Positions 54,406-63,800 are shown, counted from the first letter of the stretch. The stretch: DNA of 64,000 nucleotides from an uncultured Saccharospirillaceae bacterium (GCA_947499545.1 CANMOZ010000015.1:1-64000); one strand, 5' to 3'. Notes: generated by a model from the sequence alone, not told the origin. Numbers and translations are program-made.

Positions 54406-55851
54406 ATGGAAAATTTTTTAGACGGCTTTAATAGCTTCGTCAACGCGGGTAACGGGATTGTCTGGGGATATATTCTGTTGTGGCCGCTCTTAATCATCGG
54501 TGGATATTTCACCGTTCGTTCTGGGTTTTTGCAGTTCCGTCATTTCGGACACATGTTTTCCCTCTTACGGCACAGCCGCGAAGGATCAAAACACGGTATT
54601 TCCTCGTTTCAGGCATTCAGCACTAGCTTGGCAGCTCGTGTCGGTACCGGAAACATGGCCGGTGTTGCGGTAGCTATTTATCTAGGTGGACCTGGCGCAA
54701 TCTTTTGGATGTGGATGACGGCTTTGGTTGGTATGGCAACCTCTTTCGTAGAATCCACGCTGGCGCAGGCCTACAAAGTGAACCACAAAGATGACACTTT
54801 CCGTGGTGGCCCTGCTTACTACATTGAGAAAGGCTTAGGTCAGCGTTGGTTGGGTGTGCTCTTTGCGATTGCTTTGATCATTGCTTTTGGTTTGGCATTC
54901 AACGGTGTTCAGTCAAACTCTATCGCCAGCGCAATGGAAACGGCTTTTGGTGCTGAAAGCATCAACAAAATGTATGTCGGCATTGTGCTAGCCGCTATCG
55001 TTGCACCCATCATTTGTGGCGGTTTGCGTTCAGTGGCTAAGGTTGCTGAGATTGTGGTGCCATTCATGGCATTGGGATACCTCGCCGTTGCGCTGGTTGT
55101 GGTCATCATGAACATTGGTGAACTACCCGGTGTGATTGCGATGATTTTCAAAGCGGCTTTTGGTCTTGAGCAAGCAGCGGGCGGTGCCTTTGGGTATGCC
55201 GTCATGGTTGCGATCCAAAACGGTGTGAAACGTGGTCTCTTCTCAAACGAAGCGGGTATGGGGTCAGCACCCAATGCGGCAGCTACCGCTACGACTAAGC
55301 CAAACCATCCTGCGACTCAGGGTTTTGTACAAATGATGGGTGTGTTTGTTGACACCATTATCATCTGTACGGCAACCGCTGCGATCATTCTGATCTCTGG
55401 TCAGTATGAGCCTGGTAACGAATTGACCGGTGTTGCTTTGACACAACAATCGCTGGTAAGCCAAGTAGGAGACTGGGGTAAATACTTTGTAGCAATCGCA
55501 ATCACATTGTTTGCGTTTACTTCGATCATTGCCAATTACTCTTATGGTGAAGCCAATATCGAATACATCTTCCACAATAAAACGGCCATTATGATCTACC
55601 GTGGCGCTGTATTGTTGATGGTCGTGGTGGGTGCATTCCAACCGTTGTCTGCGGTGTGGAACTTTGCAGATCTATCCATGGGGATTATGGCGACCATTAA
55701 CTTGATTGCCATTGTTCTGTTGTCAGAATTGGCTATGTCTTTGTTGAAAGACTACGAAGATCAAGTCAAAGCGGGCAAAGAACCCACCTTTGATCGCAAG
55801 AAGTTTCCGAAGTTGGATGCTCAAATCGATAAGGATGTTTGGAAAGACTAA
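54406..55851 (+). CDS. AgcS-type sodium:alanine/glycine symporter
   Basis: A 481-residue membrane protein with about 10-12 helices. Family marks: NAGNGIVWGYILLWPLLIIG, AFSTSLAARVGTGNMAGVA (conserved Na+/substrate segment), FRGGPAYYIEKGLG, and KRGLFSNEAGMGSAPNAAA. It imports alanine or glycine with Na+. Ribosome site GAGTAGG precedes the ATG. Upstream structured leader; a terminator follows. Confidence 0.95.
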   Translation: MENFLDGFNSFVNAGNGIVWGYILLWPLLIIGGYFTVRSGFLQFRHFGHMFSLLRHSREGSKHGISSFQAFSTSLAARVGTGNMAGVAVAIYLGGPGAIFWMWMTALVGMATSFVESTLAQAYKVNHKDDTFRGGPAYYIEKGLGQRWLGVLFAIALIIAFGLAFNGVQSNSIASAMETAFGAESINKMYVGIVLAAIVAPIICGGLRSVAKVAEIVVPFMALGYLAVALVVVIMNIGELPGVIAMIFKAAFGLEQAAGGAFGYAVMVAIQNGVKRGLFSNEAGMGSAPNAAATATTKPNHPATQGFVQMMGVFVDTIIICTATAAIILISGQYEPGNELTGVALTQQSLVSQVGDWGKYFVAIAITLFAFTSIIANYSYGEANIEYIFHNKTAIMIYRGAVLLMVVVGAFQPLSAVWNFADLSMGIMATINLIAIVLLSELAMSLLKDYEDQVKAGKEPTFDRKKFPKLDAQIDKDVWKD

Positions 55852-56169
55852 CCCTTCATATCGATCCACATTCAAGAGCCCGACTGCCCTGAAGGGGGTG
55901 GTTGGGCTTTTTTATGTTATCCTGTTCAGTTATAGGAATTTAGTTGGTACTTACATGCTTCCTTTGCGCTGCTAGTCTTGATGCACAACCCCTTGGGCAA
56001 TGTGCCCTCTGTGTTGGCCAACTCCGTCTCATTTGGTCGGAGAATGACATCCCAAAGACAGCCTAAGTAGGTTTTCTGAGTCATAAAACGTCGATGCGTT
56101 CAAATCAGTTAAGCGTTTAGATCGCTAGAGTGTACCCATTATGATTTGAAGACCGATTCGGGGTGTATT
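55852..56169 (+). other. Intergenic region between agcS and rmf
   Basis: About 318 bases. Holds the agcS terminator at 55877-55913. The rest shows no gene; it should contain the rmf promoter. Confidence 0.45.
55877..55913 (+). terminator. Rho-independent terminator after agcS
   Basis: AGCCCGACTGCCC, loop TGAA, GGGGGTGGTTGGGCT followed by six Ts. Imperfect but long stem with ideal U-tract. Confidence 0.8.
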
Positions 56170-56373
56170 TTGAGTGAATACGAATTTGAGCAGACACTAC
56201 TGGAGCGCGCCTTCCAAAGAGGTTACATGAGTGGTCGCATGGGCATGGATCTCAGAAATTGTCCTTACAAAGCTGAACCAGTGCAAGCCGCATGGCAATC
56301 TGGCTGGCGTGATGGCCGTGTCGATGCTCAACATAACCCTCCAATAGAATCCAGCACGAAAACACCCAGCTAA
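56170..56373 (+). CDS. rmf: Ribosome modulation factor Rmf
   Basis: About 67 residues from a TTG start at 56170 with GGGGTG six bases upstream. Core LLERAFQRGYMSGRMGMDLRNCPYK and AAWQSGWRDGR match Rmf (LERAHQRGYQAG, CPY, WLGGWREA). Rmf binds 70S ribosomes in stationary phase and forms inactive 100S dimers. The C-terminus has about 15 extra residues compared with E. coli Rmf (55). Confidence 0.85.
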   Translation: MSEYEFEQTLLERAFQRGYMSGRMGMDLRNCPYKAEPVQAAWQSGWRDGRVDAQHNPPIESSTKTPS

Positions 56374-56453
56374 AGCCCTTAGTTGATGGTTGGCTTTGCG
56401 AGTCGGGCCATCACTCTAAGGCCATCAGCAATACTGCTAAATCGCTAAAAGCC

Positions 56454-56930
56454 TCAGTTTTGCACGACAAAATTCTGAAAATATAAATCCTCGACGAGCG
56501 GTTGCCCTTCTAGCATCACCATGGTCGCCCGCACTTCTTCCAGTGCCTGCTTTCTTAATTCTTCGCGCCCTTGGCTGGTATTGACGGTTTCGTCCGTTTG
56601 TTGGCTGAGTAAAAACACCAATTGATTGCGTAAATAAGGAGTATGATGACCGACCCTAGCGGCTGCGGCATCGCCCAGCACCCTTAAAGCAACGTCGGTG
56701 CGCAAATATTTCAGGCGTCCTTTGGGTTGGTCGCCATAGTTCAGTACAAACGCGGGTTGTAAATGCACGTATTGAGCTCGCCCGGGCGGTTGTGCGTTTT
56801 CTGCACCTTCTTCTGAAAAGGCGATGGGAGGCAGTAACCAGATCAAGGGTATACACACATACAATCCGAGACGATATAGCCAATAGGAGAGTTTAAATAA
56901 CGACAGTCGGGGGAGAGGGGAACTGAGCAT
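56454..56930 (-). CDS. FliL-like protein
   Basis: About 158 residues starting at the ATG beside a hydrophobic segment (LYRLGLYVCIPLIWLLPPIAF). The core VHLQPAFVLNYGDQPKGRLKYLRTDVALRV and RNQLVFLLSQQTDETVNTSQGREELRKQALEEV, ending VEDLYFQNFVVQ, is the flagellar basal body FliL pattern (Y.L.P.FVVN, R..LL.LLS..). No flagellar genes adjoin. Pseudomonas-type genomes have such orphan FliL homologues. The frame extends upstream to 57125, but that part would overlap dsbB and is not supported. Confidence 0.75.
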   Translation of the reverse strand: MLSSPLPRLSLFKLSYWLYRLGLYVCIPLIWLLPPIAFSEEGAENAQPPGRAQYVHLQPAFVLNYGDQPKGRLKYLRTDVALRVLGDAAAARVGHHTPYLRNQLVFLLSQQTDETVNTSQGREELRKQALEEVRATMVMLEGQPLVEDLYFQNFVVQN

Positions 56931-57095
56931 CACGACAACGACCTCTAACTTCCATGTGCAAGGCGAGACAGACGAGAGTTGACATGCGCGACCCTCAGGT
57001 AAATGATAGCCAACTTTGGAATTTATCGAAAAAAACACATCTAAGTGTTTCCAGCGTTCAAAAGCGAAAACTAAATCGGTCAAAAGGCAATACGC

Positions 57096-57602
57096 ATGCA
57101 ATGGATTAATTATCGAAGCCTGCACACCCTCATCTTTTTAAGCTGTGCGAGCTTATTGGGGGCGGCTTATTACTTTGAATACGTGATGTATATGGAGCCC
57201 TGCCCTCTATGCATCATGCAGCGTATTGCAACTCTGTTGATTGGGTTGGTTGGATTGGCCGCTGCTGTTCATGGCCCTTCAGGATTATTTGGGAAAAGAG
57301 TTTATGCCAGCTTGGGGTTGCTGAGTGCTGTTTTAGGCGTTGCTGTTGCAGGTCGGCATGTATGGATTCAGAGCTTACCAGCTGACCAGGTGCCAGCCTG
57401 CGGTCCATCTCTGAACTACATGTTAGAAGCTTTTCCTTGGTCGGAAGCGTTGCAGTTGATGTTAAGAGGTGATGGTAGCTGCGCCGATCAGGTCTGGTCT
57501 TTTCTATCTCTTAGCATGCCACAGTGGACGTTGATATGGTTTGTTGGGTTCTCTTTTTTCAGTCTCAGCCAACTCATTAAACCTTGGCCAACAAGCAAGT
57601 AA
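57096..57602 (+). CDS. dsbB: Disulfide bond formation protein DsbB
   Basis: A 168-residue inner-membrane quinone reductase that reoxidises DsbA. Four membrane helices; first Cys pair in MEPCPLCIMQRI (C-P-L-C), second in PACGPSLNYMLEAFPWSEAL and DGSCADQ. ATG has AAGG eight bases upstream. Divergent from the FliL-like gene. In P. aeruginosa a dsbB-type gene adjoins algQ, as here. Confidence 0.95.
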   Translation: MQWINYRSLHTLIFLSCASLLGAAYYFEYVMYMEPCPLCIMQRIATLLIGLVGLAAAVHGPSGLFGKRVYASLGLLSAVLGVAVAGRHVWIQSLPADQVPACGPSLNYMLEAFPWSEALQLMLRGDGSCADQVWSFLSLSMPQWTLIWFVGFSFFSLSQLIKPWPTSK

Positions 57603-57822
57603 ATAGAAACCAACGTGCATGCCTGGCCACTCCTGGCACAACCTGTGCCTTATGCTTACCAGGACGAGTCATAAAGCAACAGAGCCAACCCATTCGGTTA
57701 CGCTCTGTCACTTGTTCGAGAAAGGGGCAATGCTATAGTTGGAGCACTTATCAGAGAGCCTAGACCGATGTTTGAGTGTGTCGTAAAGGGCCAGAGACGC
57801 TTTGTGTGGGGAGCAAACAACC

Positions 57823-58344
57823 ATGCTAGAACGCTGCAAATCCGCTCAAGAACGCTGGGGAGGCGTTCATGAGATCATTGACCGTTGGTTGCAGGAGCGC
57901 CGTGAGCTGCTCGTACGTTACTGCGCGTTAAAGGACCTCAAACCCTTTACGGCAGGTACTCAACCACCTTCGGCCAAAATCCAGAGTTTTTGTCAGTTAA
58001 TGATTGATTACCTTTCAGCAGGGCATTTTGAGGTTTATGAGCAACTGCTGAATGAGGCAAAAGACTTCAATGACGGCAGTGATCGCTGCATGGAAGAACT
58101 CTACCCTAGTATTCAAAAAACCACAGAAACTTGCTTGAGTTTCAATGATCGTTTTGAGTCAAAAGAGCTGTGTTTGGAAAATATGACAGAACTAACAGAA
58201 GAACTGTCAAAATTAGGCGAAGTGCTCGAAGAGCGTTTTGAACTTGAAGATCAGTTGATCGAAAAAATTCACAATATACACGCCGATGCTAATGTGGTGT
58301 CGTTATCGACGGCGAAAGGCCATTCAGCCAGTTTACGGAACTAA
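57823..58344 (+). CDS. rsd: Rsd/AlgQ anti-sigma-70 factor
   Basis: About 173 residues from ATG 57823 (GGGGAG nine bases upstream; an earlier TTG is less likely). Helical protein with IIDRWLQERRELLVRYCALK, FCQLMIDYLSAGHFEVYEQLL and LSKLGEVLEERFELEDQLIEKI, the Rsd/AlgQ pattern. Rsd binds RpoD region 4 in stationary phase and biases RNA polymerase toward other sigmas; AlgQ acts in Pseudomonas alginate and iron regulation. Confidence 0.92.
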   Translation: MLERCKSAQERWGGVHEIIDRWLQERRELLVRYCALKDLKPFTAGTQPPSAKIQSFCQLMIDYLSAGHFEVYEQLLNEAKDFNDGSDRCMEELYPSIQKTTETCLSFNDRFESKELCLENMTELTEELSKLGEVLEERFELEDQLIEKIHNIHADANVVSLSTAKGHSASLRN

Positions 58345-58429
58345 AAAAGCTTTTATTCGCTAGGTCAGAGCTCCCATGGAAACCCTATGGGCGCTTTAAC
58401 TTAATGAATAAGGGTTTGAGAGGGAACTC

Positions 58430-59419
58430 ATGCGGCGGATTCGATCACGCCAACAGACGGTTTGCTTTCTGACTGCAACGAGCCTTTTGCTGTGCTTCCT
58501 TTTGGTGGGTTGTGATCGTGGAGCAAGCCCCGAAGAGCGCTGGGAACTTGCCGTTCAGGGGCTATACAGCGCTGCTTTGAGTCGTGACGGGGATTTGGCA
58601 CTTGTGGGCAGTATCCATCATGGCGGCAGCCTTTGGGGTAATCAAAAACACGAACGCCTATTTGATTGGAATCACCAAGCAGAAGGCTATTCAAGCATCC
58701 TCTCAACAAGCATCTCCACCGACGGAAAGCATGGCGCAACAGCAGACAAGCGCAATATTGTGATTTGGGAAGTGGTTACGGGGGATGCCGTTTGGTTCTG
58801 GAAGGCGCCCGCCGATGTGGAGGCCGTTGCCCTTTCAAATGGCGGCGGTATAGCGGCTGTTGGTATGCGTGACTATACCGTCACCTTGTTTGACAGTAAA
58901 AATGGTGGCTTACTTCGTATTTTTCGTCACGAAGGCGACGTTCAATCTGTTGATATCAGTCAGGAAGGTGATTGGGTTTTATCGGGTTCTGATGACAGCA
59001 CTGCTCGTTTTTGGGACGTCAAAAAGAACAAGCAAGTCTCGAAAATTACTCATGATAATCAGGTCATGACCGTTGCTCTCAGTCGTGATGCCACCTTAGC
59101 TTTCAGCTCATCTTACCGGGGCAACTCAGTGATTTGGGAGACTCAAACGGGGAAAGTTGTGCAATCCATTCCTCACCCGAGTGGGTATTACCGATCGGCA
59201 CGATTTTCCAAAGATGCTTCGACGCTATTGACGGGTACCTCAGCAGGGCATATTCAACTTTGGTCCGTGAGTGAGGGAAAAGAACTCAATATTTGGACGG
59301 CGACTCCGCGTGATCCTTGGATTTCATCCAATACACAGGTTCTGGCCGTAAGCTATGCATCGGGTGGTTATTATGCCATTGGGGCGAATGGGTATTTGTA
59401 TTTTCTGAAAGGTGATTAA
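58430..59419 (+). CDS. WD40-repeat lipoprotein
   Basis: A 329-residue protein with lipoprotein signal (LLLCFLLVGC, cysteine at about 28) and a seven-bladed propeller. Visible repeats include LYSAALSRDGDLALVGS, VQSVDISQEGDWVLSGSDDSTARFWD, VMTVALSRDATLAFSSS and ARFSKDASTLLTGTSAGHIQLW. Possibly periplasmic scaffold. Ribosome site GAGAGGGA. Role unknown; similar lipoproteins occur beside algQ/algP-like genes in related genomes, as far as I recall. Confidence 0.85.
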   Translation: MRRIRSRQQTVCFLTATSLLLCFLLVGCDRGASPEERWELAVQGLYSAALSRDGDLALVGSIHHGGSLWGNQKHERLFDWNHQAEGYSSILSTSISTDGKHGATADKRNIVIWEVVTGDAVWFWKAPADVEAVALSNGGGIAAVGMRDYTVTLFDSKNGGLLRIFRHEGDVQSVDISQEGDWVLSGSDDSTARFWDVKKNKQVSKITHDNQVMTVALSRDATLAFSSSYRGNSVIWETQTGKVVQSIPHPSGYYRSARFSKDASTLLTGTSAGHIQLWSVSEGKELNIWTATPRDPWISSNTQVLAVSYASGGYYAIGANGYLYFLKGD

Positions 59420-59531
59420 AGCTATTCCACTAAAATCATAGCGGCTGTGCTAGTCTTTACTTAGTGCGTCAACGTTCTGAGTGTTACCTTCATGGAATTG
59501 AAGGTTATGTAGGATCAGGGATGGCTTTGTT

Positions 59532-60290
59532 GTGACCACAGCGCTGTATCGAACGTCATATTTGGACCCTACGGGCATCTCTGCGCGTCGAGTCAAAGAA
59601 GCACCGCAACCTAAGCGGTTATTAATTGCTAATTCTAAAGGGGGCTGTGGCAAAACGACGCTTTCAACGAATCTAGCAACGTATTTTGCGCGACAAGATG
59701 CCAAAGCAGCCTTAATTGATTATGACCCTCAAGCGTCTTCCTATTTATGGATAAAATCACGTCACCCTTCTCTACCTCCCATTTTTTCAATTAAAGCCTT
59801 TGAAAAAGCAGCAGTAGGTGCAACCCGTACCTGGCAGTTGAAAGTACCAACCGACACGACGCATATCCTTTTGGATTCTCCGGCGGGGCTAAGTGGGCAC
59901 TTGATGAATGATTTAATTCGACAAGCCGATGTGATTATTGTGCCGGTTGTTCCTTCCCCAATTGATATTCGTGCAGCTGCGCGATTTATCCAAGAAATGT
60001 TGTTAAGTCAAACCTTTAGAGCCCACCCAAAACCCATTGGCGTGGTGGCAAATCGCGTGCGTCGGAACACTTTATGCTATTCACGATTGCGCTCATTTTT
60101 ATCAACGCTGCGCATTCCATTCATTACCAGTATCCGAGATACACAATATTACGTTCGTGCAGCCGAGCACGGATTAGGACTCTTTGATATGCAGCATCCG
60201 AGTCAAAGAGACGTAGTTGAATGGAACCCACTTATCGAGTGGATTGAGTTCAATCTGGCAAAATATGATAAAAAAGCCGTCAATCATTAG
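59532..60290 (+). CDS. ParA/MinD-type P-loop ATPase, orphan
   Basis: A 252-residue ATPase. Deviant Walker A LLIANSKGGCGKTTLSTNLA (K-G-G-x-G-K-T), Walker A' in ALIDYDPQASSYLW, Walker B-like ILLDSPAGLSGHL, and VIVPVVPSPIDIRAA. It lacks an HTH and a parB neighbour, so it is not a partition pair. Such orphans position protein clusters or chemoreceptor arrays. GTG start with AGGGATGG upstream. Followed 82 bases later by the histone-like gene. Confidence 0.87.
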   Translation: MTTALYRTSYLDPTGISARRVKEAPQPKRLLIANSKGGCGKTTLSTNLATYFARQDAKAALIDYDPQASSYLWIKSRHPSLPPIFSIKAFEKAAVGATRTWQLKVPTDTTHILLDSPAGLSGHLMNDLIRQADVIIVPVVPSPIDIRAAARFIQEMLLSQTFRAHPKPIGVVANRVRRNTLCYSRLRSFLSTLRIPFITSIRDTQYYVRAAEHGLGLFDMQHPSQRDVVEWNPLIEWIEFNLAKYDKKAVNH

Positions 60291-60372
60291 CATTTTTATG
60301 TATTCATTGCTAGATATTGAAATGACCCATCAGTAAAAGTTCGCTAGCGAACTGAGAGCGAGGTGTTCTGCA

Positions 60373-61704
60373 ATGGCTGCAAAGAGAAAGACCACTGCGA
60401 GGGCGGCCACACGGAAGACGGCTACCCGTAAGACAACAGCACGGAAGTCCGTCGCTAAGAAAAAGGCGACTGCGAAGAAGACAACAGCTAAACGGAAAAC
60501 AGCTGCTAAAAAGGCGACTGCACGTAAGTCAGCTGCTAAAAAAGCAACTCGTAAAACCGCAGCTAAAAAGTCTACTGCTCGCAAAGCCTCATCCCGTAAA
60601 TCCACTGCCCGCAAGTCCACTGCGAAGAAAGCCACAGCGCGGAAAACCACTGCTAAAAAGGCAAGTACTCGTAAGACGACAGCTAAACGGAAGACAGCTA
60701 GAAAGAGTGCTGCTAAGAAAGCCACTACCAGGAAGACTACAGCACGGAAGTCGACTGTAAGGAAGACAACCGCTAAGAAGTCTGCTGCTGTTAAAAAGGC
60801 TATGAGTGCTGCGGATAAAATCCAGAAGCAAATGAAAACGCTGGAAGCAAAACTCAAAAAAGCCAAAAAACAGATTGAGACCCATGCTTCGAAATCAGTC
60901 AAAGACGCCACCAAGCAGGCAGCCTCTTTGAAGAAAAAAGTCGAAGCAGCCAAAAAGAAAAAGGTCGCTGCTGGTAAGAAAGCTACCAAGCTTAAAACAG
61001 CCGCTGCTAAACGCGCGAAGATGACCGCTGAGAAACAATGGAAAACTGCTCAAAAAGCAATGGCCGATGGAAAAAAAGTCCTCGACGCTGCTAAAAAAGA
61101 GCTGAAAACCATTAAAACGAAGCACACTGCTGAGCGCAAAGCATCTGCTGCTGCGAAAAAAGCGAAAAGTGCAGTTAAAAAGACCACTGCCAAAAAAACC
61201 GCTGCTAAAAAAACAGCTACTCGTAAAAAAGCGGCTGTGAAGAAAACAGCGAAAAAGGCAACGGCCAGAAAAGCTGCCAGCTCCAAAAAAGCCGCAGCGT
61301 CTAGAGCGTCAACTAAGAAACGGACTTCTTCAACCCGGAAGGTTGGCATGACGGCAAAGAGGGGAGGATCGTCCCCAAAGTCCGTCTCTCCCGGTAAATC
61401 AGTAAGCAAAGAAAAGAAGTCTGCAGCGACCGCTGAGGCTCGTTTACCCGGAGAGAAGAAATCTTCCCTTGACCCTAAAGGTGCAGTTCGCACAGATGCG
61501 AAACAAGGCAAGGAAGCCAAAGGTAAGTCCTCTGACTTCAAGGAAAAACCCATGGCCTCTGCGGTGCATAATCCGAATGCGAAGCCGGACACAGGTGCCA
61601 AACCTGCGCCCAGCACGCCAGAGCCGCAAGCCGACATTGAGCCTGCAAAACCCGGCCCGGTCCGCAGCCTCTTTGGTGGGGGTTCTGAAGACAGCAAGCA
61701 CTGA
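60373..61704 (+). CDS. Histone H1-like Lys/Ala/Thr-repeat protein (AlgP-like)
   Basis: A 443-residue, extremely basic protein. Residues 1-145 are short repeats such as KKTTARK, KKATARK and RKTTAKR; 146-262 form a coiled coil (SAADKIQKQMKTLEAKLKK, ASLKKKVEAAKKKK); 263-330 is a second basic repeat tract; 330-443 is Pro/Ser/Gly/Glu-rich and ends VRSLFGGGSEDSKH. P. aeruginosa AlgP, next to algQ, has a coiled coil and a KPAA tail but no such N-terminal tail. DNA compaction or alginate-type regulation is possible. Length is likely to vary by repeat slippage. Confidence 0.85.
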   Translation: MAAKRKTTARAATRKTATRKTTARKSVAKKKATAKKTTAKRKTAAKKATARKSAAKKATRKTAAKKSTARKASSRKSTARKSTAKKATARKTTAKKASTRKTTAKRKTARKSAAKKATTRKTTARKSTVRKTTAKKSAAVKKAMSAADKIQKQMKTLEAKLKKAKKQIETHASKSVKDATKQAASLKKKVEAAKKKKVAAGKKATKLKTAAAKRAKMTAEKQWKTAQKAMADGKKVLDAAKKELKTIKTKHTAERKASAAAKKAKSAVKKTTAKKTAAKKTATRKKAAVKKTAKKATARKAASSKKAAASRASTKKRTSSTRKVGMTAKRGGSSPKSVSPGKSVSKEKKSAATAEARLPGEKKSSLDPKGAVRTDAKQGKEAKGKSSDFKEKPMASAVHNPNAKPDTGAKPAPSTPEPQADIEPAKPGPVRSLFGGGSEDSKH

Positions 61705-61730
61705 TGGAATCATTCACAGTATGTTGTGAC

Positions 61731-61755
61731 AAGCGGCCCTCGGGCCGCTTTTTTT
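61731..61755 (+). terminator. Rho-independent terminator after the histone-like gene
   Basis: AAGCGGCCC, loop TC, GGGCCGCTT, then five Ts. Confidence 0.9.
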
Positions 61756-61858
61756 ATGTCTTAACCTACTGACCAAGGCATCAGTGTAGATGACAACCTG
61801 AGGCGGTATCTGGCACACTGCGGCGCACTGAGTATGGGATAGAGCAGAGAGTCAGAGG

Positions 61859-63790
61859 ATGTTGGTTTTTGAAGATGCGCATTTGCACCGTGGAATTAAA
61901 GTACTGCTAAGAGGTACTCACTTAAAAATATTCCCTCAGCAGAAAGTGGCTTTGATTGGTGCAAATGGATGCGGCAAGTCCAGCATTTTTCAATTGATTT
62001 TAGGCAACTTGGGCTTAGATCAAGGTCATTACGGGCACCCAAAAGGGTGGCGCATTTCCCATATGGCACAGGAAGTCGCGTCTTCTAAGCGCAGTGCGCT
62101 GGATTATGTACTGGATGGGCATAAAGAGTTTCGAGCGGCTGAAACGGCGGTTCAAGAGGCTCATACGCAAGGTGATGATCATGCGCTTGCCCATGCGCTC
62201 GCAACGCTGGATGATTTGAAGGGGTATCAACAGCCCGCCATCGCAGAGCAATTACTAGCAGGCTTGGGGTTTAAACCTGAGCAAATGTCGGCGCCAGTGT
62301 CTAGCTTTTCGGGGGGTTGGCAAATTCGATTGAACCTTGCTCAAGCGTTAATTCAGCCATCGGATTTATTATTACTTGATGAGCCAACCAACCACTTGGA
62401 TTTGGATGCTGCTATGTGGCTTGAGCAATGGCTGCAGCAGTATCCAGGAACCTTATTATTAATTTCCCACGATCGGGATTTTATTGATGCTGTCAGCGAC
62501 GTTATTGTGCACGTTGAACATCAGCAACTGAATCGATACACCGGAAACTATTCTGCTTTTGAGCGAGCACGAGCCGAAGCCTTGGCTTTGCAGCAACGCA
62601 TGCATGAAAAACAACAACAAGAAGTTGCGCATTTAGAAGATTTTATTCGCCGTTTCCGTGCAAAAGCGTCCAAAGCGAAGCAAGCTCAAAGCCGGATCAA
62701 AGCACTTGAGCGGATGGAAATGATCAGCGCTGCTCAGGTCGATTCGCCTTTCGAATTCCGCTTCCCCTGCCATGACAAAATGTCTGATCCTTTATTGGTG
62801 AAGAATGAAGCAGTGCTTGGGTATCAAGCAGAAAAACCCATATTGCAACAGGTTCAATTTTCGTTGACGCCCGGCAGCCGCATTGGCCTTTTAGGTCACA
62901 ACGGTGCCGGGAAATCGACTCTGATTAAAACCCTAGTAGGCGATCTTCCTTTATTGGAAGGTGAATGTGTTGCAGGGGAGCATTTAAAGGTCGGTTATTT
63001 TGCTCAGCACCAACTGGAAGCGTTAGATGTTAATGCGAGCCCGATGCTGCATATCCAACGCATTAGCCCCAATGCAAGAGAGCAAGAGATCCGAAATTTC
63101 TTAGGGGGTTATGGTTTTCAGGGGGATCGAGCCTTAGAAGCTTGCGGGCCTTTTTCCGGTGGGGAAAAAGCACGTTTAGCTCTGGCGTTGGTTGCTTGGC
63201 ATAAACCCAATTTACTCTTATTGGATGAGCCAACGAACCACTTGGATATTGAAATGCGTCAAGCATTGATCAACGCTTTGTTGCAATTCGAAGGCGCTTT
63301 GGTGGTTATTTCTCACGATCGTCACTTATTAAATCAAACCGTTGATGAGTTTTGGTTGGTGCATGCTGGTAAGGTGTCGCTCTTTGAAGGCGATTTACAA
63401 GATTATCAATCCTGGTTGAAGCAGGAAGGTGCTGAACCGGTTTCTGGAAGTTCAGAAGGTATAGAAAATTCAGCCCCTGACACGGTCATTGAGCAAAATA
63501 CTCAAGAAGCACGCAAAGCTAAAAAACAACAGGAAGCGCAACGGCGTGCGCGGTTAAGTCCATTAAAAAAACAGCTAACACAGCTGGAAAAAAAAGTTGA
63601 GCAATGTCAGCAGCGTTTGAACAGCATCGAAAATGAATTGGCTGATTCGTCTCTATATGAAGAGAGCAAGAAAGCGCAATTGAAAACCCTACTGGCAGAT
63701 CAGCAAGCGATAAAATCGGATCTCGAAGCAGCAGAAATGACTTGGTTTGAATTGCATGAAGAAATGGAACGTATTGAGCATTCGGAATGA
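61859..63790 (+). CDS. yheS: ABC-F ATPase YheS
   Basis: A 643-residue soluble double-ATPase. First domain: Walker A GANGCGKSS, signature FSGGWQIRLNLAQALI, Walker B LLLLDEPTNHLDLD. Second: GHNGAGKST, FSGGEKARLALALVAW, LLLDEPTNHLD. Between them lies the ABC-F linker FIRRFRAKASKAKQAQSRIKALE. A C-terminal coiled coil (KKQLTQLEKKVEQCQQRLN) is typical of YheS. ABC-F proteins act on the ribosomal E site; YheS helps translation of difficult or stalling peptides. Matches E. coli YheS over its length (637). Confidence 0.95.
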   Translation: MLVFEDAHLHRGIKVLLRGTHLKIFPQQKVALIGANGCGKSSIFQLILGNLGLDQGHYGHPKGWRISHMAQEVASSKRSALDYVLDGHKEFRAAETAVQEAHTQGDDHALAHALATLDDLKGYQQPAIAEQLLAGLGFKPEQMSAPVSSFSGGWQIRLNLAQALIQPSDLLLLDEPTNHLDLDAAMWLEQWLQQYPGTLLLISHDRDFIDAVSDVIVHVEHQQLNRYTGNYSAFERARAEALALQQRMHEKQQQEVAHLEDFIRRFRAKASKAKQAQSRIKALERMEMISAAQVDSPFEFRFPCHDKMSDPLLVKNEAVLGYQAEKPILQQVQFSLTPGSRIGLLGHNGAGKSTLIKTLVGDLPLLEGECVAGEHLKVGYFAQHQLEALDVNASPMLHIQRISPNAREQEIRNFLGGYGFQGDRALEACGPFSGGEKARLALALVAWHKPNLLLLDEPTNHLDIEMRQALINALLQFEGALVVISHDRHLLNQTVDEFWLVHAGKVSLFEGDLQDYQSWLKQEGAEPVSGSSEGIENSAPDTVIEQNTQEARKAKKQQEAQRRARLSPLKKQLTQLEKKVEQCQQRLNSIENELADSSLYEESKKAQLKTLLADQQAIKSDLEAAEMTWFELHEEMERIEHSE

Positions 63791-63800
63791 TAATGAAACA

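Noticed and set aside
56931-57125. N-terminal extension of the FliL-like protein
   Set aside because: It overlaps the divergent dsbB start and has no resemblance to FliL; ATG 56930 is at the natural start.
60330-61697. Long open frames on the minus strand opposite the histone-like gene (60330-60989, 61050-61697)
   Set aside because: Antisense of a Lys/Ala/Thr repeat gene gives low-complexity Phe/Leu/Ala-rich frames without domains; a composition artefact.
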